From: Candidatus Binatia bacterium
GTDB lineage: Bacteria > Desulfobacterota_B > Binatia > UBA9968 > JAJDTQ01
Assembly: GCA_022827045.1 (NCBI GenBank)
Contig: JAJDTQ010000274.1
Span: 1-12,298, forward strand
DNA: 12,298 nucleotides
Direction: 5' to 3'
Shown here: positions 6,786-12,298 of the stretch, piece by piece
How positions within the stretch are numbered: position 1 is the stretch's first letter
How the letters are laid out: every line of letters starts with the position of its first letter
Made by a program: the position numbers and the translations under genes
The notes under the pieces: model-generated
Seen by the model: only the letters and a program-made list of their open reading frames with translations
The model's database searches: none
What the model was told of the DNA's origin: nothing

Positions 6786-7877
6786 ATGGTGACGGCGACC
6801 AACCAATACAAGCCGGACTATGCAGTCTCGCCGGGATGGCTCCTTGAGGAGCGCCTGGAGGTCCAGGGGATTTCGCATGCCGAGTTCGCGCGTAGGTGCG
6901 GACGGTCTGCCAAGCTGATCAGCGAGATCATCGCGGGTAAAGCGCCGCTTGAACCGGAAACAGCAATCCAGTTCGAGAAGGTGCTCGGCGTCGACGCCAG
7001 CATCTGGCTTGGGATCGAGTCCGACTATCAACTTCACAGGGCACGGGAGGCTGAGGCCAAGGAAGCGGCTGCAGCGGTGGACTGGGCCAAGGCCTTTCCC
7101 GTCCGGGAGTTGGTCAAACGAGCCTGTTTCCCACGCCCGGAATCGGATGCCGATGCCGTATCGAAGTTGCTCGCGTTCTTCGGTGTTGGTTCAATCGACG
7201 CCTGGATCGGCCGCTACAGCCTCGCGAACGTCGCCTTTCGTCACTCCCCAAGCTTTAAGAGCAACAAAGCTGCATTGGTTACTTGGCTGCGCCTCGGTGA
7301 GATCGAAGCGGAACGCCAGGATTGTGCAGAATACAACGAACGCCGATTCAGGCAGGCGGTTCGGGACATCCGCGGCCTGACACGTCAACCGGTTGGAGCG
7401 GCACTGCAACAGACGGAAAGGCTATGCAATGAGGCGGGCGTTGCGCTGGCGTTGGTCCCTCCGCTGCCAAAAACAGCGCTCAGCGGTGCGGCCAGATGGC
7501 TCACGCCAAGGAAAGCCGTTATTCAGCTAAGTGCGCGCCACAAGTCCGATGACCATCTATGGTTTAGCTTCTTCCATGAAGCCGCGCATGTTCTGCTTCA
7601 CAGCAAGAAACAAATTTTTGTTGACGAGGCTTTTGGAGAAGACGCCGGATTGGAGGCAGAGGCTAATGAGTGGGCATCCAACATCCTGATCCCTCAACGT
7701 CCATGGGAGCAATTCATTGCCGCACCACTGTTCAGTGAAGTGGCCGTTCAGGAATTTGCCGATGAGCAGGGGATTGCTCCGGGCATCGTGGTCGGCATGC
7801 TGCAGCACCAGCGGCTTCTTCCCTGGACACACCTGAACGGCCTGAAGGTCAGGTTAACCTGGACGCCTACTGATTAG
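6786..7877 (+). CDS. higA: HigA-type HTH antitoxin fused to ImmA/IrrE metallopeptidase domain
   Basis: A 363-residue two-domain protein. Residues about 12-80 are an XRE-type helix-turn-helix of the HigA kind: PGWLLEERLEVQGISHAEFA, then GRSAKLISEIIAGK and the LGVDASIWLGIE ending. After a linker and a middle region, residues about 205-345 form an ImmA/IrrE (COG2856-type) domain. Its zinc motif is HEAAH (His264, Glu265, His268), with Glu292 in EAEANEWASNILIP as the likely third ligand. HigA would neutralise HigB and bind the operator upstream. ImmA-type peptidases are known to cleave XRE-type repressors, so the fused domain may regulate itself or a partner (inference). ATG 6786 follows a strong GGAGGA at 6775-6780. 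Codon use looks less GC-biased than in the catabolic genes, consistent with acquisition. Fusions of this kind occur in databases, but I recall no settled mechanism. Confidence 0.88.
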   Translation: MVTATNQYKPDYAVSPGWLLEERLEVQGISHAEFARRCGRSAKLISEIIAGKAPLEPETAIQFEKVLGVDASIWLGIESDYQLHRAREAEAKEAAAAVDWAKAFPVRELVKRACFPRPESDADAVSKLLAFFGVGSIDAWIGRYSLANVAFRHSPSFKSNKAALVTWLRLGEIEAERQDCAEYNERRFRQAVRDIRGLTRQPVGAALQQTERLCNEAGVALALVPPLPKTALSGAARWLTPRKAVIQLSARHKSDDHLWFSFFHEAAHVLLHSKKQIFVDEAFGEDAGLEAEANEWASNILIPQRPWEQFIAAPLFSEVAVQEFADEQGIAPGIVVGMLQHQRLLPWTHLNGLKVRLTWTPTD

Positions 7878-8045
7878 TGCCCCACGGAGACGCGGTCATC
7901 AGGTACCGAGCAGCCTATGCCGCCGAGATGGTGCATCGCGGAATGGAAGCGCGGTATCTTCCTCACCAACAATCCCGGCCTCGATAATCAGTTTGTTGCA
8001 CTCTCCCTCCCCGGTATCCGTCGCTGGATTCAAACGATGTATCGC

Positions 8046-8255
8046 TCAGAATCGCGCTGTACGACTGCGCCGCATGTCGCCTAGGTCACCTTTCCATCCC
8101 GATCCACGAAGACGCCGGGCCTCGTCCTTGCTTATGCGCTCTCTCGCAAGGGCTCGGAGCGCAAAATTCACCGCCTCGCGCTTCGTAGTCAGGCCATAGC
8201 GGCGCATCACTTCGGCGCACGCCTCGTCATCAATGTTGATGGTGGTGCGTGACAT
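8046..8255 (-). CDS. vapB: VapB-family antitoxin (orphan)
   Basis: A 69-residue protein of the VapB (DUF2191-like) type. The N-terminal RTTINIDDEACAEVMRRYGL strand-helix forms the DNA-binding region. KREAVNFALRAL is the second helix, and the C-terminal GSGWKGDLGDMRR is the usual toxin-contacting tail. Such proteins neutralise PIN-domain VapC RNases and repress their operon. Here the expected vapC, normally just downstream, is missing: the next 168 bp (7878-8045) hold no PIN-domain frame in any - strand reading. ATG 8255 follows AGGA at 8263-8266, which overlaps the end of the ligJ-like gene. Only 9 bp separate the two genes, so it is likely read from the ligJ transcript. It may be a degenerate TA remnant or may act as an anti-toxin against VapC encoded elsewhere (inference). 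Confidence 0.82.
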   Translation of the reverse strand: MSRTTINIDDEACAEVMRRYGLTTKREAVNFALRALARERISKDEARRLRGSGWKGDLGDMRRSRTARF

Positions 8256-8264
8256 ACGTCCATC

Positions 8265-9260
8265 CTACGCCTCGAACCGGCTGAACACCTTCTCCGCATT
8301 CCCTCCCAGGATCCCCGCCTTCTCCTCGTCGCTCAGCCAGTCCATCTCCTCGATGAGCGACTTGACGTCGTCGTACCAGCGGCCGGTGCGGGGGTTGGGC
8401 TTGGAGCCGGCGCCGGGGCGTTCGCTGCCGAAGAGGCAGCGGTGGGGCGTGGCGACCTTGAAGAGCAGTTCCAGGGATTCGGTGTTGTAGAGGGCGGAGT
8501 CGAAGTAGAGCTGGCGCAGGCGGTCGTCGAAGTTCTCGGTGTTGTTGGGGCCGCGGAGTTGGGAGCGCCAGCGTCCCACCTGGTAGGGGACCGATCCGCC
8601 GCCGTGGGAGACGATGAGCTTCAGGCCGGGGAAGTCGGTGAAGACGTTGGAGTTCAGCAGCGAGAGGATGGCGATGCTTTCCTCGGTGATGAAGTGGCCG
8701 TGGAACGATTCACGCTGGTTCCGGCAAGCCGTGGGATGGATCAGGCCCGGGATGTCCATGGCCACCATCTTCTCGTAAAGGGGATACCAGTACTCGTCGC
8801 CCATGCCCGGCGTCATGCCGTCTCCCTCTCCGGGGTCGGGGTTGACCATGATGCCCACCATGCCCAGCTCGTTGATGCAGCGGTCGATCTCCTCGAAGGT
8901 ATTCTCGGGGCCGACGCCGGCATTCTGCGGCAGGCCGGCGATGCCGCGGAACCGGGCGGGCTCGACCTTGACCTGGAGCGCGATGGCGTCGTTGACGGCC
9001 TCGCAGTACCAGCGGACGATCTTCTCGGGCTTCTCCGAGTGCATCATGGTGTACGGACGTGGCGAGATGAACGCCATGTCGGTGCCCACCTGGTCCAGCA
9101 CCTCGGTGTGCTTGTGGCCGTTCCAAGTGGCCGTCCTGATGCTTTCCTCGGTGACTGGAGACTTGCGCTTGCCGTGGAAGCCCCGGCTGTTGATGAGGCT
9201 CGCCTGGTAGCGGCTCAACTCCTCGCCCGCGACGATGTGGTTGTGGATGTCGATGATCAC
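8265..9260 (-). CDS. ligJ: 4-oxalomesaconate hydratase-like amidohydrolase (LigJ type)
   Basis: A 331-residue metal-dependent amidohydrolase-2 family enzyme. Resemblance to LigJ of Sphingobium SYK-6 (about 340 residues) is strong over the whole length: VNPDPGEGDG, WYPLYEKMVAMDIPGLIH, FTDFPGLKLIVSHGGGSVPY and a PRTGRWYDDVKSLIEE tail. Visible metal ligands are His6 and His8 (DIHNH), His175 and Glu280 in FGSE, with His219 in SHGGG near the active site. The Glu, instead of the usual Asp, is a LigJ feature. LigJ hydrates 4-oxalomesaconate in the protocatechuate 4,5-cleavage pathway, which fits the phthalate-type operon on the other strand. The start is GTG 9260 with AAGGAGA at 9267-9273 (7-nt spacing); it begins the family-standard M-I-I-D-x-H. 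vapB follows after 9 bp. A decarboxylase of the same superfamily (ACMSD-like) is the alternative. Confidence 0.82.
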   Translation of the reverse strand: MIIDIHNHIVAGEELSRYQASLINSRGFHGKRKSPVTEESIRTATWNGHKHTEVLDQVGTDMAFISPRPYTMMHSEKPEKIVRWYCEAVNDAIALQVKVEPARFRGIAGLPQNAGVGPENTFEEIDRCINELGMVGIMVNPDPGEGDGMTPGMGDEYWYPLYEKMVAMDIPGLIHPTACRNQRESFHGHFITEESIAILSLLNSNVFTDFPGLKLIVSHGGGSVPYQVGRWRSQLRGPNNTENFDDRLRQLYFDSALYNTESLELLFKVATPHRCLFGSERPGAGSKPNPRTGRWYDDVKSLIEEMDWLSDEEKAGILGGNAEKVFSRFEA

Positions 9261-9266
9261 AAGTTG

Positions 9267-9273
9267 TCTCCTT
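9267..9273 (-). promoter_or_regulatory. Shine-Dalgarno fixing the GTG start of the ligJ-like gene
   Basis: On the - strand AAGGAGA lies 7 nt before GTG 9260. It supports that non-ATG start, which also gives the conserved N-terminal metal motif at the expected position. Confidence 0.75.
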
Positions 9274-9324
9274 CTGTATTGGAATCCGAAACGAGTCTAT
9301 TCCGCGCCCCGCCGGGCCTCACGC

Positions 9325-10431
9325 TCAGCCGGCTCCCGCGATGGCGTGGCAGCGTTCCGGCGGCACATGAACCGCCACCGTCTCGCCCACCGTCAGTATG
9401 GTGGAGGGATGGACCTTGACGCGCATGTCCAGCCCCGGCAGGGTCAGGGTGCAGTCCAGCATCTCGCCCACGAAAACCACGGAGTTGACCTCGCCACGAA
9501 CGACGTTGTCCGGGTTCTCCGCGTCGTCCGCCTGAACGACCCCGTCCTCCGGGCGGATCATCAGGGACACCTGATCCCCGGACCGTAGTCCCGGAGACAG
9601 GGTGCTGGTGAAAGCGCCCACGGCCGTCGCCACCCGCCCCATGTGGCCATCGTCGACGGACTCAATGCGGCCCGGGATCAGGTTGGCGACGCCGATGAAC
9701 TGGGCCACGAACTGGCCCGAGGGGTGCTTGTAGATCTCCAGCGGCGAGTCTTCCTGCATGATCTCGCCGAGGCTCATGACCGAGACGCGGTCGGCCATGG
9801 TGAGGGCTTCCAGTTGGTCGTGGGTGACGTAGATGCTGGTGATGTTGAGCCGCTTGGTGATGTCGCGGATCTGCATCCGCATCTCCTCCCGGAGCTTGGC
9901 GTCCAGGTTGCTGAGCGGCTCGTCGAGCAGCAGCACGCCAGGCTCCCGCACCAGCGCCCGGGCCAGGGCCACCCGCTGCTGCTGGCCGCCGCTCAGAAAC
10001 GGTGCTGGACGGTCGGCCAGATCCTGAAGCTGGGTCAGCTCCAACGCCCGCATCACCCGCTCCCGCACCACCCGGCGCGGCGGCCGGCTCCCCTGCCCGT
10101 GCACCAGCGGGAACGAGACGTTGTGGAACACGTCCATGTGCGGCCAGATGGCATAGGACTGGAACACGATGCCGAAGTCCCGCTTGGCCGGCGGCACGTT
10201 GATCCCGTCCGCGCCGGAGAACACCACCTGGTCGCCGATCTGGATCATGCCGCCGGTGGGTTCCTCAAAGCCCGCGATGCAGCGCAGCGTCGTGCTCTTG
10301 CCGCACCCGGACGGCCCCAGGAGAACATAGAACTCCCCTTCCTCGACCTGGAAATCAATCCCCGCCAGCGCGCGCACGGCGTCCCGCTCCGCGGTTTCGT
10401 AGACCTTCTCCAGGTTGCTGACTCGTATCAT
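9325..10431 (-). CDS. ABC transporter ATP-binding protein, PotA/FbpC/MalK type
   Basis: A 368-residue ATPase that would power an importer at the inner membrane. Walker A GPSGCGKST (39-47), Q-loop Gln91, signature LSGGQQQR (146-153), Walker B LLLDEP (167-172) and H-loop His204 in VTHD are all present. The C-terminal 110 or so residues form a TOBE-type regulatory domain (MIRPEDGVV onwards), as in spermidine/putrescine and ferric-iron importers. The frame extends to 10455, but ATG 10431 is preferred. It has GAGGAG at 10439-10444 with 7-nt spacing and gives the family N-terminus MIRVSNLEKVY. No permease or binding-protein gene is adjacent. Upstream is a PIN toxin gene (54 bp away) and downstream is the ligJ-like gene (64 bp). 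The substrate is unknown, and import of an aromatic acid is only a guess from context. The ATPase may serve permeases elsewhere. Confidence 0.93.
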   Translation of the reverse strand: MIRVSNLEKVYETAERDAVRALAGIDFQVEEGEFYVLLGPSGCGKSTTLRCIAGFEEPTGGMIQIGDQVVFSGADGINVPPAKRDFGIVFQSYAIWPHMDVFHNVSFPLVHGQGSRPPRRVVRERVMRALELTQLQDLADRPAPFLSGGQQQRVALARALVREPGVLLLDEPLSNLDAKLREEMRMQIRDITKRLNITSIYVTHDQLEALTMADRVSVMSLGEIMQEDSPLEIYKHPSGQFVAQFIGVANLIPGRIESVDDGHMGRVATAVGAFTSTLSPGLRSGDQVSLMIRPEDGVVQADDAENPDNVVRGEVNSVVFVGEMLDCTLTLPGLDMRVKVHPSTILTVGETVAVHVPPERCHAIAGAG

Positions 10432-10438
10432 CGACGGG

Positions 10439-10444
10439 CTCCTC
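10439..10444 (-). promoter_or_regulatory. Shine-Dalgarno fixing the ABC ATPase start
   Basis: GAGGAG on the - strand lies 7 nt before ATG 10431. It favours this start over the in-frame upstream codon at 10455, which would add eight residues not typical of the family. Confidence 0.7.
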
Positions 10445-10485
10445 GGCAGCCACAAGCCGGCTGATAATGCGTGGCAATCATGTCT

Positions 10486-10908
10486 TCACTCCAGAAGAGC
10501 ATCCACCAGCGCGCGAGGCGAAACTGCCGAGACACCCCTAGGCGGGTTTTCCAGGAGCAGCCGGTCACCTGTCACCAGTTGGGCCGTTGGTTCACAAGCG
10601 AGCAACGCCCACAGGTGGTCGTCTCCAGGGTCCGGAGCGCCGGCGATGGGATCGGGCTCGCGCCAAATGGAGTTCGCAACCAACTCCGTTAGCAACCGGT
10701 CAATTGTGTCCGGGGTGAGCCCATGGATCCGGACAATCGCCGGTCGACCCAGTACGGCAGCGTATTCGTCGAGTAGTTGGTGCGACATCAGGTACATCAG
10801 GTTGCCGTCGAGCATCGCGTTCAGAATTCGCGCCGGCGGGCTGCTTAAACCCGCGGCGATCAAACCCGACACGACGACGTTGGTGTCGACAACGCAAATT
10901 CTCGGCAT
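10486..10908 (-). CDS. PIN-domain toxin of a ribbon-helix-helix/PIN toxin-antitoxin pair
   Basis: A 140-residue PIN-family RNase of the COG1569 type ('putative TA system toxin component'). The acidic active site is visible: Asp8 in VVDTNV, Glu48 in QLLDEYAAVL, Asp96/Asp97 in PDPGDDHLWAL and Asp115 in VTGDR. These would hold Mg2+ or Mn2+ for RNA cleavage. ATG 10908 is the only good start. The antitoxin gene lies 35 bp upstream on the same strand, giving the antitoxin-first order usual for PIN modules. The sequence is intact and of normal length, so the toxin is probably active. It differs from the classical VapC partner of the vapB-like gene at 8046: it belongs to another PIN branch and lies more than 2 kb away. 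The RNA target cannot be deduced. Confidence 0.88.
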   Translation of the reverse strand: MPRICVVDTNVVVSGLIAAGLSSPPARILNAMLDGNLMYLMSHQLLDEYAAVLGRPAIVRIHGLTPDTIDRLLTELVANSIWREPDPIAGAPDPGDDHLWALLACEPTAQLVTGDRLLLENPPRGVSAVSPRALVDALLE

Positions 10909-10943
10909 TCACCGACCCCGCCGTCGTCGCCGGGCAGGCAGCG

Positions 10944-11183
10944 CTACCGCCCCTTCCGATGAAGCCTTGTCTCATTGACCGCCAGCGCCATAGCGGCATC
11001 GGCGTCGAGAGCAGACCGCTCCCGTACGCTGGCGACGATCTCCCGGGCACTCTCCAGGGGCCGGATACCCCTCATTTCAAGGCTCTCTTCAATAATCGCC
11101 GCCATGGAACGACCCTGCCGTGCCGCCGCCTCCTTCAAGGCGCGGTGCGTTCGGTCCGCCAAGGTAATGGTCAAGCGTGTCAT
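10944..11183 (-). CDS. Ribbon-helix-helix (CopG/Arc-type) antitoxin
   Basis: A 79-residue DNA-binding antitoxin. The N-terminal strand and two helices, TRLTITLADRTHRALKEAAA followed by RQGRSMAAIIEESLEMRG, form the ribbon-helix-helix. The hydrophobic-charged C-terminal part (ESAREIVASVRERSALDADA) would bind the PIN toxin. ATG 11183 has GGAG at 11193-11196 and stops at TAG 10944-10946, 35 bp before the toxin start. It has its own promoter (-35 at 11241-11246 and -10 at 11218-11223). Two direct repeats sit across the core promoter, which suits autoregulation by a ribbon-helix-helix dimer. The promoter lies only just past the pyruvate carboxylase stop, so transcription from pyc may also run into the module. 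Confidence 0.85.
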   Translation of the reverse strand: MTRLTITLADRTHRALKEAAARQGRSMAAIIEESLEMRGIRPLESAREIVASVRERSALDADAAMALAVNETRLHRKGR

Positions 11184-11206
11184 GCGTCACACACTCCGTT
11201 CGTGAA

Positions 11207-11232
11207 AACACCAATACATCATAACACCAATA
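11207..11232 (-). repeat. Two 10-bp direct repeats, operator candidate
   Basis: TATTGGTGTT occurs perfectly twice on the - strand, at 11223-11232 and 11207-11216, one start every 16 bp. The upstream copy fills the spacer and touches the first base of the -10. The downstream copy covers the expected transcription start. Ribbon-helix-helix repressors bind such tandem or inverted short sites (family knowledge). The protein encoded at 10944-11183 is the candidate binder (inference). Confidence 0.6.
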
Positions 11233-11246
11233 TACCAGATTCTCAA
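11218..11246 (-). promoter_or_regulatory. Sigma-70-type promoter of the RHH-PIN module
   Basis: On the - strand TTGAGA (11241-11246) and TATGAT (11218-11223) are separated by exactly 17 bp. Each hexamer matches its consensus at five of six positions. The predicted start near 11211 gives a leader of about 27 nt with GGAG before ATG 11183. The AT-rich stretch contrasts with the surrounding GC-rich DNA. Confidence 0.75.
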
Positions 11247-11253
11247 ATTCACC

Positions 11254-12298
11254 TCACCCCGCGGCGTCGATGACGACCAGCAGATCCTTGGTGTCGACCG
11301 TGGTGCCGGCCGGCGCTATGACCTTTTGGACGACGCCGCCGTGCTCGGCGCGGATCAGGGTTTCCATCTTCATCGCCTCGATGGCCACCAGCACGTCGCC
11401 TTCCTCCACCGCCTCGCCTTCGGCGAAGAACACCTTGACCACCATTCCCGGCATGGGCGCGCCGACGTGGCCGGGGTTGCCTTCCTCGGCCTTGGGCAGC
11501 TCCATGCCCGCGACGGCGGCGCCGCGGTCGACGACGCGAACGGTCCGGGGCTGTCCGTTCAACTCGAAGAAGACCGTGCATTCGCCCTTGCGGTCGGTGT
11601 CGCTGCAGGCGAGATAGCGAATGAACAGGGTGCGCCCGCGATCGATGTCGACGGCGATCTCCTCGCCCGCCTCCATGCCGTAGAAATAAACCGGCGTCGG
11701 CAGCACGCTGACGTCGCTGTACTTGCGGCGCGCGGCCGCGTAGTCGGTGAAGACCTTCGGGTACATCAGCCAGGATGCGAAATCGGCATCGCTGATCGGG
11801 CGCTGGGCCTTCTTTTCGGCTTCCTCGCGCCCGGCGGCGAGGTCGGCGTCCGGCAACACCGAGCCGGGCCGCACCGTGATCGGCGCCCGCCCCTTGAGGA
11901 TCTTCTCCTGCAGGGCGGGCGGGAAACCGCCGTGGGGCTGCCCCAACTCGCCCGCGAACAGCGAGACCACCGATTCCGGAAAAGCGATCTCGCGCTCGGG
12001 GTCGGCCACGTCTTCGGGCGTCAGACCGCCCGTCACCATCATCAGCGCCATATCGCCCACCACCTTGGAGGACGGGGTGACCTTCACGATGTCGCCGAAC
12101 ATGCGGTTGACTCGGGCGAAAGCCCGCGACACCTCCGGCCAGCGCTGGTTGTCGATACCCAGTGCCCGCGCCTGCTCGCGCAAGTTGGTGTACTGGCCGC
12201 CCGGGATCTCGTGGTTGTAGACATCCGACGTACCCGCGCGGAACTCGCTCTCGAAAGCGCGATAGAGGTTGCGCACCTGCTCCCAGTAGCCGGAGAGC
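11254..12298 (-). CDS. pyc: Pyruvate carboxylase, C-terminal part (5' end outside window)
   Basis: This biotin enzyme makes oxaloacetate from pyruvate and bicarbonate to refill the citric-acid cycle. The frame runs in from the right edge and ends at TGA (11254-11256), giving about 347 residues. The end of the carboxyltransferase domain shows YNHEIPGGQYTNLREQA. It is followed by the conserved linking (PC/OADA) domain with LPTPVYFYGMEAGEEI and FFELNGQPRTVRV. The final biotinyl domain has AIEAMKMETL, whose central Lys, encoded at 11368-11370, is biotinylated. A GTG at 12276 is in frame but internal, because the reading continues upstream as LSGYWEQ. The single-chain order of the domains is that of pyruvate carboxylase, not of the separate oxaloacetate decarboxylase subunit. 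The sequence is intact where visible. It forms the right-hand housekeeping border, 8 bp from the module promoter. Confidence 0.95.
   Translation of the reverse strand, partial: LSGYWEQVRNLYRAFESEFRAGTSDVYNHEIPGGQYTNLREQARALGIDNQRWPEVSRAFARVNRMFGDIVKVTPSSKVVGDMALMMVTGGLTPEDVADPEREIAFPESVVSLFAGELGQPHGGFPPALQEKILKGRAPITVRPGSVLPDADLAAGREEAEKKAQRPISDADFASWLMYPKVFTDYAAARRKYSDVSVLPTPVYFYGMEAGEEIAVDIDRGRTLFIRYLACSDTDRKGECTVFFELNGQPRTVRVVDRGAAVAGMELPKAEEGNPGHVGAPMPGMVVKVFFAEGEAVEEGDVLVAIEAMKMETLIRAEHGGVVQKVIAPAGTTVDTKDLLVVIDAAG

Noticed and set aside
7945..7962. Possible terminator hairpin (GGAAG/CTTCC) in the convergent gap
   Set aside because: It has only a 5-bp stem with an 8-nt loop and no following T-run on either strand, so chance is sufficient to explain it.
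7878..8045. A vapC toxin gene downstream of vapB
   Set aside because: All three - strand readings were examined. Each is broken by stops or lacks the PIN D-T/N-V motif and acidic residues.
8442..9419. + strand frame opposite the ligJ-like gene
   Set aside because: It is a shadow frame. The - strand reading has complete metal-ligand motifs and a strong Shine-Dalgarno.

Overview
The window is GC-rich bacterial DNA with tightly packed genes on both strands. It carries no rRNA, tRNA, transposase or CRISPR array that I can see. Core metabolic genes lie at both edges: the 3' end of glucose-6-phosphate isomerase (left, + strand) and the 3' end of pyruvate carboxylase (right, - strand). Between them is accessory material: aromatic-acid catabolism genes, an amidase, a lone ABC transporter ATPase and four toxin-antitoxin (TA) loci or remnants. 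The taxon cannot be fixed from sequence alone. GC content and the mix of signal-less binding-protein-fold, Rieske and amidohydrolase-2 genes suggest a proteobacterial-type or uncultured environmental heterotroph (inference, low confidence).

Left half, + strand (457-4514): four closely spaced genes form a likely operon. They are a Gfo/Idh/MocA oxidoreductase resembling phthalate 4,5-dihydrodiol dehydrogenase, a Rieske oxygenase of the phthalate 4,5-dioxygenase type, a class II aldolase/adducin-fold protein and a periplasmic-binding-protein-fold protein with no signal peptide. The last two genes overlap by ATGA. A truncated HicB antitoxin (4550-4816) and a 499-residue amidase-signature enzyme (4846-6345) follow.

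Middle (6384-7877, +): a HigB-like toxin precedes a HigA antitoxin fused to an ImmA/IrrE metallopeptidase. A perfect 7-bp inverted repeat lies in the likely promoter region. The - strand genes converge on this unit across about 168 bp that shows no clear terminator.

Right half, - strand, read from right to left: pyruvate carboxylase (partial), a ribbon-helix-helix antitoxin with a well-formed promoter and two 10-bp direct repeats, a PIN-domain toxin, a lone PotA/FbpC-type ABC ATPase, a 4-oxalomesaconate hydratase (LigJ-type amidohydrolase) and an orphan VapB antitoxin.

How the genes may work together: the + strand operon contains the enzyme types that oxidise a phthalate-like acid to a cis-dihydrodiol, rearomatise it and decarboxylate it to protocatechuate. 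The - strand ligJ homologue would act later, in protocatechuate 4,5-cleavage. Oxygenase reductase, ring-cleavage dioxygenase, LigC, LigI and LigK are not in the window, so the substrate and the completeness of the route are inferred. The two points I would follow up first are the pairing of a class II aldolase protein with a signal-less binding-protein-fold protein (two candidate decarboxylases side by side) and the dense interleaving of catabolic genes with TA loci between two housekeeping genes.
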